DNA from: an uncultured Bacteroidales bacterium
GTDB lineage: Bacteria > Bacteroidota > Bacteroidia > Bacteroidales > Marinilabiliaceae
NCBI GenBank assembly: GCA_937892255.1
Contig: CALAUL010000049.1
Coordinates: 1 to 64,000, forward strand
Length of the DNA stretch: 64,000 bases
Direction of reading: 5' to 3'
Both the position numbers and the translations under genes were made by a program. This document shows positions 18,062-27,092 of the stretch, one piece after another (position 1 is the stretch's first letter; each line of letters begins with the position of its first letter). The notes under the pieces are model-generated. The model did no database searches. It was given only the letters and a program-made list of their open reading frames with translations, and was not told the DNA's origin.

Positions 18062-18193
18062 TCGATGGCCTATATAACAATGAAATATGTAATCTTTTGA
18101 TATGAAAAACCTTTACAAAAACTATAATCCGCAATGTCTCATCTTACACTAAAACGAAACAAACGAAAAGCAAAATCATATAAAGAAATTCCG

Positions 18194-18201
18194 TATATTT
18201 G
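18194..18201 (+). promoter_or_regulatory. -7 box of the Rid-like gene
   Basis: TATATTTG matches TAnnTTTG and ends four bases before the ATG at 18206, which would make the mRNA leaderless. No good -33 box. Confidence 0.45.
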
Positions 18202-18205
18202 CACC

Positions 18206-19345
18206 ATGCAGTGTTATAATATTAGGAAAGGTATTTCCTCAACAAAATATTCTCTCTTCGAGGCGGAAGGGAAAACGAAAGAGATACATGCTGTGATAGA
18301 AATCACAGATAACGAAGCTTCGTTTGTAGAGCAGCTTTCGGCTCTCTGCATGGCTCTGAGCGATTTGGCTGTGGAGCATAAGACGTTTACACCTGTCATG
18401 GGCCGTCTGTTGCTTAGCGATGCTGCTAATCAGGCAGAAAAGGCTCTTTCCGTCTTGTCGCAGATGACAAATTGCGCTCTCTCGTATGTTCAGCAGCCAC
18501 CTCTCAACGGCTCAAAGGTTGCTCTTTGGATATATATGCAGTCGGAAGCCTCTCTCGTGAGGGTTGATGAGCATACAGCCATCGTAGAACGCAACGGATT
18601 GAGACATATTTATCACTCTATGCTTGTCAGTCCGTTGGCTGATACATATCGTGAGACGGAGAGTCAACTTTCAGACCTTGAGTCGTGTTTGGAGCGTCAA
18701 GGTCTCAATATAGCGGACAACTGTGTGCGTACGTGGTTTTTCGTTCAGAATGTAGATGTCAATTACAGCGCCGTTGTTGAGGCTCGTAAGAAGAACTTTC
18801 TTTCTCACGGACTTACGCCGGAGACGCATTATATAGCTTCGACGGGTATAGCCGGTTGTCATGCCGACAAGCGCATCACTTCTATCTTAGATGCGTATTC
18901 TATAGGCGGACTTGCCAAGGGGCAGATGGGTTATCTCTATGCCGCCGACAACATGAACCGTACTATCGACTATGGCGTTACTTTTGAAAGGGGAGCTGCT
19001 ATAGACTATGCCGATCGTCGACATATCATCATATCGGGAACAGCAAGTATCGACAACAAAGGTCGTGTTGTTCATGAGGGTGATGTAGTGGCGCAGACGT
19101 TGCGTATGTTGGACAATATAGAGGCTCTCTTGTCTGAGGGTGAAGGTTCGATGGCGGATATAGCTCATGCAATAGTATATCTGCGAGACACTGCCGACTA
19201 TGCCGTTGTGAGAACTATCCTCGAGGAACGTATGGGGGGTATGCCGTATGTCATAACATTGGCACCTGTCTGTCGTCCGTCGTGGCTGATAGAGATGGAA
19301 TGCATGGCTATTGTGGAGCGTCGGAGTGCTTATGGTGATTTCTAA
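18206..19345 (+). CDS. Rid (YjgF/YER057c)-like protein
   Basis: 379 residues from the ATG at 18206. The C-terminal ~130 residues follow the Rid pattern: FERGAAIDYADRRHIIISGTASIDNKGRVVHEGDVVAQTLRMLDNIEALLSEGE in segments, then a conserved-looking APVCRPSWLIEMECMA end. The first ~200 residues are a second, diverged domain, as in FkbO/Hyg5-type chorismate-modifying enzymes and related Rid proteins. An ATG at 18134 would add 24 lysine-rich residues that look non-coding and lie upstream of the -7 box. Eighteen bases separate it from the cytochrome biogenesis gene. The exact reaction is unknown. Confidence 0.7.
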   Translation: MQCYNIRKGISSTKYSLFEAEGKTKEIHAVIEITDNEASFVEQLSALCMALSDLAVEHKTFTPVMGRLLLSDAANQAEKALSVLSQMTNCALSYVQQPPLNGSKVALWIYMQSEASLVRVDEHTAIVERNGLRHIYHSMLVSPLADTYRETESQLSDLESCLERQGLNIADNCVRTWFFVQNVDVNYSAVVEARKKNFLSHGLTPETHYIASTGIAGCHADKRITSILDAYSIGGLAKGQMGYLYAADNMNRTIDYGVTFERGAAIDYADRRHIIISGTASIDNKGRVVHEGDVVAQTLRMLDNIEALLSEGEGSMADIAHAIVYLRDTADYAVVRTILEERMGGMPYVITLAPVCRPSWLIEMECMAIVERRSAYGDF

Positions 19346-19363
19346 TCTTCAGTGTCTGTTCCG

Positions 19364-21508
19364 ATGTCTGTTGTTCGCCATATTGTCCGTATTTCGTATG
19401 TGATATTTATTTTGGCATTGGCTGTTGCTACATTTATAGAGTGGCAGTTGGGCACGTCTTTTGCTCATGAAGTGATATATGGGTCGTGGTGGTTTATAGC
19501 AATCATTGCCGTCATGTCTGTTGCTTCGAGTGTCATCTTCGTGCGAGCGTTGCGGAGCAATAAGCCTGCAATGTTAGTTCATCTGGCATTGCTGACTATT
19601 TTGGCAGGAGCATTCACGACACATATTTTGGGCGTTCAGGGTACGATGTATCTGCGCAAAGACGTGCGTACCGACGTATATCTTCTCGACGATGGCACAA
19701 TGTGCAAAATGCCTTTCGGTGTTACTCTCACTTCATTCGATGTCTGTTATTATCCCGGTACAGATGCGGCTATGGACTACCGTTCAGAGATAGTTACCGA
19801 CGATGGATTGTCGTACGTGGTATCTATGAATAATGTCTTTTCCTCGAGAGGATTCCGATTTTATCAGAACAGCTATACCGACGAAGGTAGCGTTCTGACG
19901 GTCAATTACGACCCTTTGGGTATTGCGATTACATATTTGGGATATATACTCCTTGCGTTAGGATTTATTTTGGTGTTGGCAAACCCGAGAGGACGTTTTC
20001 GCACGTTGCTCAAGAGTCTTTCGGTATGCTGTCTTATGTTTGTTGTCGGGGGCTGTGTAGCCACAGAAGATTCTTTGCTCGAAGATGTACCTACGACAGA
20101 TGAGGCGCAGTGTGTTGAAGAATCGTTGCTCATGCTGTACAACGACAGGATAGTTCCCATAGAGACATACGCAATAGATTTTACGCTTAAAGTGACGGGA
20201 AGAAGAAGTTATGGCGGATTGACGCCCATGCAGTTTCTGCTTGGTTGGTATTCGCAACCTGCAATGTGGGATACCGTTGCATGTATAGAGGTCAATGAGA
20301 CCTTGCCGGAGGAGTGCGGAATAAGTTCGGACAGGAGATATATATCGTTGTCAGAACTTTTTGATGGAGAGGGAAGGTATAAGTTGGAGCCGTATTTCGC
20401 ACATCTGTCGGAGCGTCCTCCGAAGTCGGTAAGACTGCTCAACGACAAAGTTCAGTTGTTATGTATGCTGACATTGGGCGAGTCGATGAAGCTCTTCCCG
20501 CATAATCTTGCCGATAGTTTGGTGTTGTGGCGGGCAGCCGAGGGGGATAGCATTTCGGAGACGCTCGTGGCAGATTTAAGGAATAGTTTGTCTTGTCATG
20601 ATATGGCGTTGTTGACAACGACGTGCGAAAGTATAGCATCGGTACAACAGAGTAGAGGCGGAGAGTCGTTGCCATCGGCGACAAGGATTTATACAGAGCG
20701 ATGTCACAATAAACTGCAACTCACAAAGTGGCTCTTCATGTTGTGTCTGACTTTCGGAATGATATTTCTTTTTGTCAATATATATGCATATAGTCACGAT
20801 CGAGAATATTTGACAATCAGGAAGATACAGACATTGCTTGTCGTCTTTTTCTTTGTTTTTCAGACTATGTCACTTGTCATGCGAGCCGTCATTTCCGGGA
20901 ATATACCGTTGGCGTCGGGTCATGAGACAATGCTTTTTCTATCGTGGTCGTTATTGCTGGTGACGCTTGTCATGCGTAACGTCATACCGCTGTTTCGTTC
21001 TATGGGAATGCTACTTGCCGGGTTCACACTTCTTGTTGCACATATAGGGCTCAGCAATCCGCATATAACGCCACTTATGCCGGTCTTGCATTCGCCATGG
21101 CTCAGCAGTCACGTGGCGACAATAATGATGTCGTATGCCATCTTTGTAATACTCGCTGTCAATGGCGTTATAGGTCTGACAGCAATTGCCGAAGAGCGAA
21201 GTCGGAAGGTGGCAGACATATCGCTCGTTTTGCTTTATGTCGCTGTTGTGCTTCTTTCAGTAGGGATATTCATAGGCGCAGTATGGGCTAACGAGTCATG
21301 GGGACGATATTGGGCATGGGACCCAAAGGAGGTATGGGCTCTCATCACATTGCTTGTATACGCAGTGCCGTTGCACCCATCACTTGTCAGAACCATGAAC
21401 AATCCCAAAGTTCTGCATATATACCTTTTGTGTGCATTATCCACTGTCTTGATGACCTACTTTGGAGTCAATTATCTGCTCGGAGGAATGCATTCTTACG
21501 GCGCGTGA
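19364..21508 (+). CDS. ccsBA: Fused cytochrome c biogenesis protein CcsBA
   Basis: 714 residues from ATG 19364 (a GTG at 19352 is possible). The N-terminal part is ResB/CcsB-like with helices near 10-70 and one near 200. A long periplasmic segment follows (from ~225). The C-terminal ~250 residues are CcsA/ResC with about eight helices and the heme-handling motif WGRYWAWDPKEVW. Fused CcsBA exports and attaches heme to CxxCH apocytochromes in system II maturation. It implies that the organism makes c-type cytochromes, for example for nitrite or fumarate respiration. It ends facing the EamA gene across a shared terminator. Confidence 0.9.
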   Translation: MSVVRHIVRISYVIFILALAVATFIEWQLGTSFAHEVIYGSWWFIAIIAVMSVASSVIFVRALRSNKPAMLVHLALLTILAGAFTTHILGVQGTMYLRKDVRTDVYLLDDGTMCKMPFGVTLTSFDVCYYPGTDAAMDYRSEIVTDDGLSYVVSMNNVFSSRGFRFYQNSYTDEGSVLTVNYDPLGIAITYLGYILLALGFILVLANPRGRFRTLLKSLSVCCLMFVVGGCVATEDSLLEDVPTTDEAQCVEESLLMLYNDRIVPIETYAIDFTLKVTGRRSYGGLTPMQFLLGWYSQPAMWDTVACIEVNETLPEECGISSDRRYISLSELFDGEGRYKLEPYFAHLSERPPKSVRLLNDKVQLLCMLTLGESMKLFPHNLADSLVLWRAAEGDSISETLVADLRNSLSCHDMALLTTTCESIASVQQSRGGESLPSATRIYTERCHNKLQLTKWLFMLCLTFGMIFLFVNIYAYSHDREYLTIRKIQTLLVVFFFVFQTMSLVMRAVISGNIPLASGHETMLFLSWSLLLVTLVMRNVIPLFRSMGMLLAGFTLLVAHIGLSNPHITPLMPVLHSPWLSSHVATIMMSYAIFVILAVNGVIGLTAIAEERSRKVADISLVLLYVAVVLLSVGIFIGAVWANESWGRYWAWDPKEVWALITLLVYAVPLHPSLVRTMNNPKVLHIYLLCALSTVLMTYFGVNYLLGGMHSYGA

Positions 21509-21525
21509 AAGGTTGCAAGAAACAA

Positions 21526-21556
21526 AAAAAGGCTTGAAACCGTAGCTCAAGCCTTT
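21526..21556. terminator. Bidirectional terminator between ccsBA and EamA gene
   Basis: AAAGGCTTGA pairs with TCAAGCCTTT (ending 21556) around a ten-base loop; A-rich on the left and T-rich on the right, so it can serve both convergent genes. Confidence 0.75.
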
Positions 21557-21577
21557 CATGCCGTTGACAGATTACCG

Positions 21578-22477
21578 TCATAGACTTCCCCAAACAATGA
21601 TGGCAATTCCGGTGAGTATTCCAATAAGGCAAAGACCTTTGCGGAGTAAGTTTCTCTCCTTGAAGATGAGAGCCGCTAAGATGAAAGCCACTAAAGAGTT
21701 GCTTCTGCGCAAAGGAGAGATGAGAGAAATCATACTACCGTCAGCATCGAGAGCACCATAGTAGAGAAAATCGGCAATGATAATCATCACGCCTATCATC
21801 GGAATGGTCCATTTCCAATTAAATACCTCCGTCTTGCGAACAGGGTACCACAATATGAAGAGCATTGGAATGTTGAGCAATACCTGATAGAACGAGTAGT
21901 AGCACAGGATACTCATGCGTGGCATTCCGACGCTGTTGATGAGGTATTTGTCAAACAAGGCACTGCACGAACCTATCAGCGTGCCGACGATGACGAACCA
22001 CACCCATTTGTTTGCTTTGAAATTTATACCTTCCCTCTTTCCGGCAAATGAGAATAGAAAAAAGAACGCCAATGTGACGATAAGTCCTATCCACTGAATG
22101 CCGTTTGGACGTTCGGAGAATATGATAAGAGCCCCTATGAGAGTCCATATTGGAGCTGTTGCCCTTATAGGCGAAACAATGCTGAGAGGCAAGTGCTTCA
22201 ATCCGTAATAGACGAAAGTCCAAGAGCCTAACACTATGGCCGCTTTGCATACGAGGAGCAAATGCATGTCGGCAGGTATGGCATGAACGTGCAGCCATGA
22301 CGATGTCTCTATAATGCCCGTGCGAGAACAAATCAGCAAAGGCAACATCATTATAGACGACGCAATGGTACTACACAGCAATACCGGCAGAACGGCATTC
22401 TGTTTGAGCGAGTACTTCCTCAAAACATCATATATGCCCAGACCGCATGCCGACAGCAGTGCTAATACAATCCACAT
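21578..22477 (-). CDS. EamA/DMT-family transporter
   Basis: 299 residues with ten hydrophobic helices arranged as two EamA repeats, for example MWIVLALLSACGLGIYDVL at the start and SLISPLRRSNSLVAFILAALIFKER near residue 245. The family exports or imports small metabolites such as amino acids or nucleosides; the substrate cannot be told from sequence. It follows the DUF3078 gene by 39 bases and may share its transcript. Confidence 0.88.
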   Translation of the reverse strand: MWIVLALLSACGLGIYDVLRKYSLKQNAVLPVLLCSTIASSIMMLPLLICSRTGIIETSSWLHVHAIPADMHLLLVCKAAIVLGSWTFVYYGLKHLPLSIVSPIRATAPIWTLIGALIIFSERPNGIQWIGLIVTLAFFFLFSFAGKREGINFKANKWVWFVIVGTLIGSCSALFDKYLINSVGMPRMSILCYYSFYQVLLNIPMLFILWYPVRKTEVFNWKWTIPMIGVMIIIADFLYYGALDADGSMISLISPLRRSNSLVAFILAALIFKERNLLRKGLCLIGILTGIAIIVWGSL

Positions 22478-22516
22478 ATTACTTCGTTTTTGTTATTTTC
22501 GAGAGAGACTTCGTGA

Positions 22517-23416
22517 TTAAAACTTAAACGCCAATCCGAAGCCGAATAGTTCTTTGCATTGTAGTCTTGCTCCTCGCTCACGTGTCTGTTTGTCTCCGTT
22601 TTCATCAGTGTAACTCTCCTTGTGCTTGATGTCGTCGTCGAAGAGAAGGTTGAACTTGATGAGAGCCGTGAGAAACTCGTTGACCTTGAAATTAAACCCT
22701 GTTTCGATATCGCAGTCTATATGCTCGGGCGATTCGCAGAGGTTAGAGAAAAAGTCGGCACGAAGGTAGTAGTCGACGTTCTTGACAAGGTTGCTCTTGT
22801 TGATGAGAATCTTTGCGTATGCACCGTATTCAGCACGTACTTTTTCTCCAGCGTCCAAACCATAGCCTGTTGCAAGAAGTGTGTCAGCAACGATAGTCAT
22901 TCTGCCAGTGAGAGGAGATAGGTAGAATGAGAAAACATCGTTCGGTTTGTACTGCATACCGATAGAGATGTTGATATACGCAGGAGAGAATGCTTTAGAG
23001 ACAAGGGTAGTGTCGTTGTTGCTATATTTATAACCCTTAGCAAATTGTGATTTAAAGTCAAGAAGAGCAGAATAGTACCATTTAGCTTTATATGCATCAT
23101 AGCCAAAGAGAGATGATAGGTTCATCTTATCTTCTGATTTCTGATAATCTTCGTCTTTGTATTTTGTAAGACCATATCCTAAGTCGAGAGTGTTGTCCCA
23201 AGTGACTTTTTTGCTCTTGTAGTTGGCGAATGTCTTTAAGAGAAACGTACCAGCCATAGAGTTTTTACCTCCTGCTGCCCAATTGTGGAATGATATCTGG
23301 TTGAAAGTGAAAGACGAGTTGCCACCTAATTTCCAAAGTTTGGTAGAGTCGGCTACCTCTGCTGCTGATGCCAATGTGCTGAAGATGAGGAAAAGTCCGA
23401 GTAATGTCTTTTTCAT
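22517..23416 (-). CDS. DUF3078 outer-membrane-type protein
   Basis: 299 residues from the ATG at 23416, which gives a clean signal peptide (MKKTLLGLFLIFSTLASAAE); a TTG twelve bases upstream is less likely. The mature part begins LWKLGGNSSFTFNQISFHNWAAGG, the DUF3078 hallmark. Alternating aromatic beta strands run to a C-terminal FGFGLAFKF, ending in F as outer-membrane beta-barrels do. Role unknown. It lies just after a terminator-like hairpin behind mscS. Confidence 0.85.
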   Translation of the reverse strand: MKKTLLGLFLIFSTLASAAEVADSTKLWKLGGNSSFTFNQISFHNWAAGGKNSMAGTFLLKTFANYKSKKVTWDNTLDLGYGLTKYKDEDYQKSEDKMNLSSLFGYDAYKAKWYYSALLDFKSQFAKGYKYSNNDTTLVSKAFSPAYINISIGMQYKPNDVFSFYLSPLTGRMTIVADTLLATGYGLDAGEKVRAEYGAYAKILINKSNLVKNVDYYLRADFFSNLCESPEHIDCDIETGFNFKVNEFLTALIKFNLLFDDDIKHKESYTDENGDKQTRERGARLQCKELFGFGLAFKF

Positions 23417-23432
23417 TTTGTCTGTCAAAAAA

Positions 23433-23463
23433 GGTAGAGACGTAAATGTTTTTTACGTCTCTA
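23433..23463 (-). terminator. Terminator or attenuator after mscS
   Basis: GTAGAGACGTAAA (23433-) pairs with TTTACGTCTCTAC (-23463); on the minus strand the hairpin is followed by CTTTTTTG. It ends the mscS transcript and lies only 17 bases ahead of the DUF3078 start, so it may also limit read-through. Confidence 0.8.
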
Positions 23464-23484
23464 CGGAATATTATTAAGTATATT

Positions 23485-24312
23485 TTAGTTGTTGTAAATA
23501 TGGATATCCTGCTGAGGATATGGAATAGAGATGTTCTGTTTGTCGAATTCTTTCTTCACGAACTCGTTCATGTAGAAGTTGACGGCCCAGTAGTCTGAGC
23601 TATTGACCCACAAGCGACAAACGATATCTACGCTACTTGCACCGAGGTTGCTTACAGCCATGAATGGTGCAGGGTCTTTTAAGATTTTGTCGTTGCGGTC
23701 AATGACAGCTTTGATAGCCGCATAGGCCTTGTCGATGTCGTCGTTGTAGCCAATGCCGAAAGTTAAGTCTATACGGCGAGTCTCTTGTGTAGAGTAGTTG
23801 GTGAGTGAACCTGTAGACAATCCTCCGTTAGGAATGATGATAGTCTTGTTGTCGCCTGTAGTGAGGATGGTAGTGAATATCTGAATCTCTTTTACAGTAC
23901 CTGAGTAACCCTGAGCTTCGATGAAATCTCCTACTTTAAATGGTTTGAACACAAGGATGATAACACCTCCGGCGAAGTTCTGAAGTGTACCGGAGAATGC
24001 CATGCCTATAGCCAAGCCTGTTGCACCGAGGATTGCAACAAAAGATGTCATCGGAATACCAACGTAAGATATGGTACTTACGATGAGGAGAGTCTTCATC
24101 GCAATATCAGCAAGGCTGATGATGAACGGAGCGAGTGTGTTGTCGACTTTCTTGTTCGACATGATTTTCTTTATGCCCTTAACGGCTTTCTTGATAATCC
24201 AGAAGCCAACGACGAGCATAACGATGGCAACGATGAGCATCTTGCCATACTGAAGAACCGTAGGAATGAGGTCTTCGAGTAGTTTAAGTAATTTTTCTTC
24301 CTTTTCTTCCAT
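23485..24312 (-). CDS. mscS: MscS-family mechanosensitive channel
   Basis: 275 residues. Three N-terminal helices; the pore helix segment GATGLAIGMAFSGTLQNFAGGVIILVFKPFKVGDFIE, given here as GLAIGMAFSGTLQNFAGG plus PFKVGDFIE, is the MscS signature, and the C-terminal vestibule domain follows. It opens under membrane tension to release solutes after osmotic downshock. Length matches the E. coli-size small MscS. It begins 12 bases after the HAD gene, so the two are probably one operon. Confidence 0.93.
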   Translation of the reverse strand: MEEKEEKLLKLLEDLIPTVLQYGKMLIVAIVMLVVGFWIIKKAVKGIKKIMSNKKVDNTLAPFIISLADIAMKTLLIVSTISYVGIPMTSFVAILGATGLAIGMAFSGTLQNFAGGVIILVFKPFKVGDFIEAQGYSGTVKEIQIFTTILTTGDNKTIIIPNGGLSTGSLTNYSTQETRRIDLTFGIGYNDDIDKAYAAIKAVIDRNDKILKDPAPFMAVSNLGASSVDIVCRLWVNSSDYWAVNFYMNEFVKKEFDKQNISIPYPQQDIHIYNN

Positions 24313-24324
24313 GGTTATTGATGT

Positions 24325-24939
24325 TTAGAAATTAATTGATTCATTTTTTTTGTAATACGGTTTGACGTCGGTTGCTATCATTCCGGCTGACGAGGCGGCT
24401 TGTAAGCCGGGAGTGCCATCTTCGAAGACTTCGCAACATTCGTATGGTATGCCCATGATATCGGCACATTTCATGAAAGTATCGGGATATGGCTTGTGCC
24501 GTTTCACGTCTTCTGCGCAAACTAATCCGACAAAGAGGTGTAGCAAATTGGCATGTCGGAGCATTGTCTCGGCACGACGTCGATCGCTTCCGGTGCCTAC
24601 TGCCATGGGCAATTTCCCGTAGTTTTCTTTTGCTACAGCCACGACAGCATCAATGGGTTTGACGCTATCGAGGTGAGCATAAACGCGTTGTTCTTTCTCC
24701 GCTAAAATCTCTTTAGCTGTGGTATTTATTTGGTAGTGTTCGATAATAATTTGGGCTATTTTGTTAGCAGGTTTGCCTGTGTGGTTGATAAAGAAATCAT
24801 AATCTATTTCAACGCCGTGTGTTTTACAAGTCTCTTTCCACGCCTCCCAATGCAGACCAATGCTGTCAAGTAGTGTCCCATCAAGATCAAATATCAAACC
24901 TTTGGCATTAGGCGAGGCTTTCAGTAGTTCTCTTTTCAT
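24325..24939 (-). CDS. HAD-family phosphatase/phosphomutase
   Basis: 204 residues with all HAD motifs: FDLDGTLLDS (~18-27, nucleophile and acid/base aspartates), GTGSD (motif II), KRHKPYPD (lysine, motif III) and FEDGTPGLQAASSAGM (motif IV). The small helical cap resembles the beta-phosphoglucomutase/YqaB group, so a sugar phosphate substrate is likely. The -7 box TATTTTTG ends five bases before its ATG, suggesting a leaderless mRNA. Confidence 0.85.
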   Translation of the reverse strand: MKRELLKASPNAKGLIFDLDGTLLDSIGLHWEAWKETCKTHGVEIDYDFFINHTGKPANKIAQIIIEHYQINTTAKEILAEKEQRVYAHLDSVKPIDAVVAVAKENYGKLPMAVGTGSDRRRAETMLRHANLLHLFVGLVCAEDVKRHKPYPDTFMKCADIMGIPYECCEVFEDGTPGLQAASSAGMIATDVKPYYKKNESINF

Positions 24940-24944
24940 GCCCG

Positions 24945-24952
24945 CAAAAATA
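24945..24952 (-). promoter_or_regulatory. -7 box of the HAD gene
   Basis: Minus-strand TATTTTTG matches TAnnTTTG; its G is five bases from the start codon at 24939. The divergent gluQRS box lies 12 bases away. Confidence 0.5.
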
Positions 24953-24964
24953 GCAAATAATTAC

Positions 24965-24972
24965 TACATTTG
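24965..24972 (+). promoter_or_regulatory. -7 box of gluQRS
   Basis: TACATTTG matches TAnnTTTG, 21 bases ahead of the ATG at 24994; -33 box weak. Confidence 0.5.
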
Positions 24973-24993
24973 CTCACTTGTTTAGAGCTTTTT

Positions 24994-25929
24994 ATGGATA
25001 AGAAGGTCAGAGGACGTTTTGCACCGTCGCCGAGCGGACGAATGCATTTGGGAAATATTTACTCGGCTCTTTTTTCTTGGTTGTCGGTCAAGAAGAAGGG
25101 GGGGGAGTGGCTATTGCGGATAGAAGATTTGGACAGACAGCGATGTCGTCGGGAGTATGCTCTTCAGTTGGAAGATGACTTGCGATGGCTTGGACTGGCG
25201 TGGGACGAAGGAGGTTTGTCGGGCAGTGGCAGTTGCTCTTATGTCCAGAGCGAGCGTGATGCTCTATACGAAAGGGCTTTTGACATGTTGAAGAGTGGCG
25301 GATTAGTATATCCGTGTTATTGCAGCAGAGCGGACCTTAGGGCAGCGAGTGCCCCTCATGCGTCGGACGGCATAACGCCATATTTGGGGACGTGTCGTCA
25401 TTTGTCGGTCGAAGAACAAGAGGCAAAGTCGTTGGAACGCAAACCTTCGTATCGTTTTGCAATGCCAAGTGGAGAGATGATGTTCGTAGATGGCAATTAC
25501 GGAGAGTGTTGTTTTGATATGCAACGGGATTGTGGAGACTTTGTAGTGCGTAGGGCGGATGGCAATTTCGCATATCAGTTGGCCGTTGTCGTTGACGATG
25601 CGCTTATGGGAGTAACGGAGGTTGTCCGAGGGTATGATTTACTCTCGTCGACACCGCAACAGATATTGCTGTACAGGGCATTGGAATATGCGGAGCCGAC
25701 TTTTTATCATCTGCCATTGCTTGTGTCGAAGAGAGGACAGCGTCTGGCAAAACGTGATGAAGGTACGGACATGGGGTATCTTCGTGAACATTATACTCCA
25801 CAACGTCTCGTTGGACATATTATGTGGCTTGTCGGTCTGAATGCAAAAGATGAACCTATGACACTTGATGAGGCATTGTCCGTCTTCGACCCAAAAGTCA
25901 TGCCGAAGGAGAATATTACTGTGGTTTGA
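24994..25929 (+). CDS. gluQ: Glutamyl-Q tRNA(Asp) synthetase
   Basis: 311 residues from ATG 24994. A catalytic-domain-only GluRS paralogue: RGRFAPSPSGRMHLGNIYSAL contains the HIGH-type motif, zinc ligands lie in YPCYCSRADL and PYLGTCRHL, and KRDEG is the KMSKS equivalent; there is no anticodon-binding domain. It charges glutamate onto queuosine 34 of tRNA-Asp. Earlier in-frame starts lie within the promoter. Confidence 0.92.
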   Translation: MDKKVRGRFAPSPSGRMHLGNIYSALFSWLSVKKKGGEWLLRIEDLDRQRCRREYALQLEDDLRWLGLAWDEGGLSGSGSCSYVQSERDALYERAFDMLKSGGLVYPCYCSRADLRAASAPHASDGITPYLGTCRHLSVEEQEAKSLERKPSYRFAMPSGEMMFVDGNYGECCFDMQRDCGDFVVRRADGNFAYQLAVVVDDALMGVTEVVRGYDLLSSTPQQILLYRALEYAEPTFYHLPLLVSKRGQRLAKRDEGTDMGYLREHYTPQRLVGHIMWLVGLNAKDEPMTLDEALSVFDPKVMPKENITVV

Positions 25930-25935
25930 ATGGCA

Positions 25936-27018
25936 CTATTTCGGAGCTTTGCTGTAAAGTATGATGCCGATGATGGCAAAGACGATGTTTGGAAGCCATA
26001 CTGCAAGTATAGCATTCATGTTGCCATTGACAGCAAAAGTCGTTGACAATGTAAGGAAGAGTATAAAGATAAAGCTCAGCACTAATCCCAATCCGATGTG
26101 CAGTCCCATGCCACCGCGAGTCTTGCGAGAGGCGAGTGAAACACCAATGAGTGTAAGTATGAACGATGCAAACGGTGTCGCATTGCGTTTGTAATACTCT
26201 ATTTCAAATTCTTCTGTATTTCCGATGTTGCGACGTTGCAGTTCGTTGATATGATTGACGAGTTCCACACTTGTTAGCATCTCGTAGGATTTGCGTTCGT
26301 TTTTAAAGTCGCTCGGAACAATGTTTATTACGGAGTCTATCTCTTCTCCTTTTTCTATGATATGTTCGACACCGGTTTCGTCAAATTTCCAATGTGTGTA
26401 GTTTTTGAGACGCCAATTGCCTTGTATGGAGTCGTAGGTGATAGTCTTTGCGTAGAGGCGCGAAACGAGCTTTTTGCCGTCGAATTTCTCAATGTTGAAT
26501 CTGTCGCCTGTCTCGCGGAACGAGTAGTAACGTCCCATGTAGACAAAGACTCCGGGTTCTATTTGCATGTGCATGTCGCTAAGTCCTGTCTCTCGTCGGC
26601 TTTTGACATAGGTGTTTTCAAAGTCGATGCGTGTTCGGTTGGCAATAGGGATAACCATGCTGCCTAACAAGAAGGTGATGATGGCTATGATCGCTGCCCC
26701 GAGGAAGTATGGGTACATAAGTCGGCGGAAACTCACTCCGCTGGAGAGTATGGCTATTATCTCTGTCTGGCCAGCCATCTTAGAGGTGAAGAATATCACG
26801 GATATGAAGACCAAAAGAGGCGACAGCATATTGGCGTAGTAGGGGAGAAGGTTGAGGTAATAGTCGAAAATGATGGCATCTATAGGTGCGCTCGACTCTA
26901 AAAAGTCGTCGTACTTCTCCACGAAGTCAAATACTATCACAATGGCCAAAATTAGAGCCACGATGAAAAAGAATGTTCCAAGGAACTTCTTCAATATGTA
27001 TAAGTCAATCTTCTTCAC
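25936..27018 (-). CDS. lptG: LptG/LptF-family lipopolysaccharide export permease
   Basis: 360 residues. Begins with the family N-terminus KKIDLYILKKFLGTFFFIVALILAIVIVFDF (in part) from a GTG at 27018; three N-terminal helices, a large periplasmic beta-jellyroll (~residues 130-260) and three C-terminal helices. It is a membrane subunit of the LptB2FG machine that extracts LPS. Its -7 box ends five bases before the GTG. The DUF5686 gene lies 74 bases upstream on the same strand. Confidence 0.92.
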   Translation of the reverse strand: MKKIDLYILKKFLGTFFFIVALILAIVIVFDFVEKYDDFLESSAPIDAIIFDYYLNLLPYYANMLSPLLVFISVIFFTSKMAGQTEIIAILSSGVSFRRLMYPYFLGAAIIAIITFLLGSMVIPIANRTRIDFENTYVKSRRETGLSDMHMQIEPGVFVYMGRYYSFRETGDRFNIEKFDGKKLVSRLYAKTITYDSIQGNWRLKNYTHWKFDETGVEHIIEKGEEIDSVINIVPSDFKNERKSYEMLTSVELVNHINELQRRNIGNTEEFEIEYYKRNATPFASFILTLIGVSLASRKTRGGMGLHIGLGLVLSFIFILFLTLSTTFAVNGNMNAILAVWLPNIVFAIIGIILYSKAPK

Positions 27019-27023
27019 GATTA

Positions 27024-27031
27024 CAAAGGTA
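27024..27031 (-). promoter_or_regulatory. -7 box of lptG
   Basis: Minus-strand TACCTTTG matches TAnnTTTG with its G five bases from the GTG start, predicting a leaderless transcript. Confidence 0.5.
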
Positions 27032-27092
27032 AGACTATTTGGTCAAATTATGATACATGCCGAGTAAAATTGACACAGAAGAGGTCGGAGCA

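Noticed and set aside
18134..18205. N-terminal extension of the Rid-like protein to the ATG at 18134
   Set aside because: The 24 added residues are lysine-rich and unlike the family, and the -7 box lies inside the extension.
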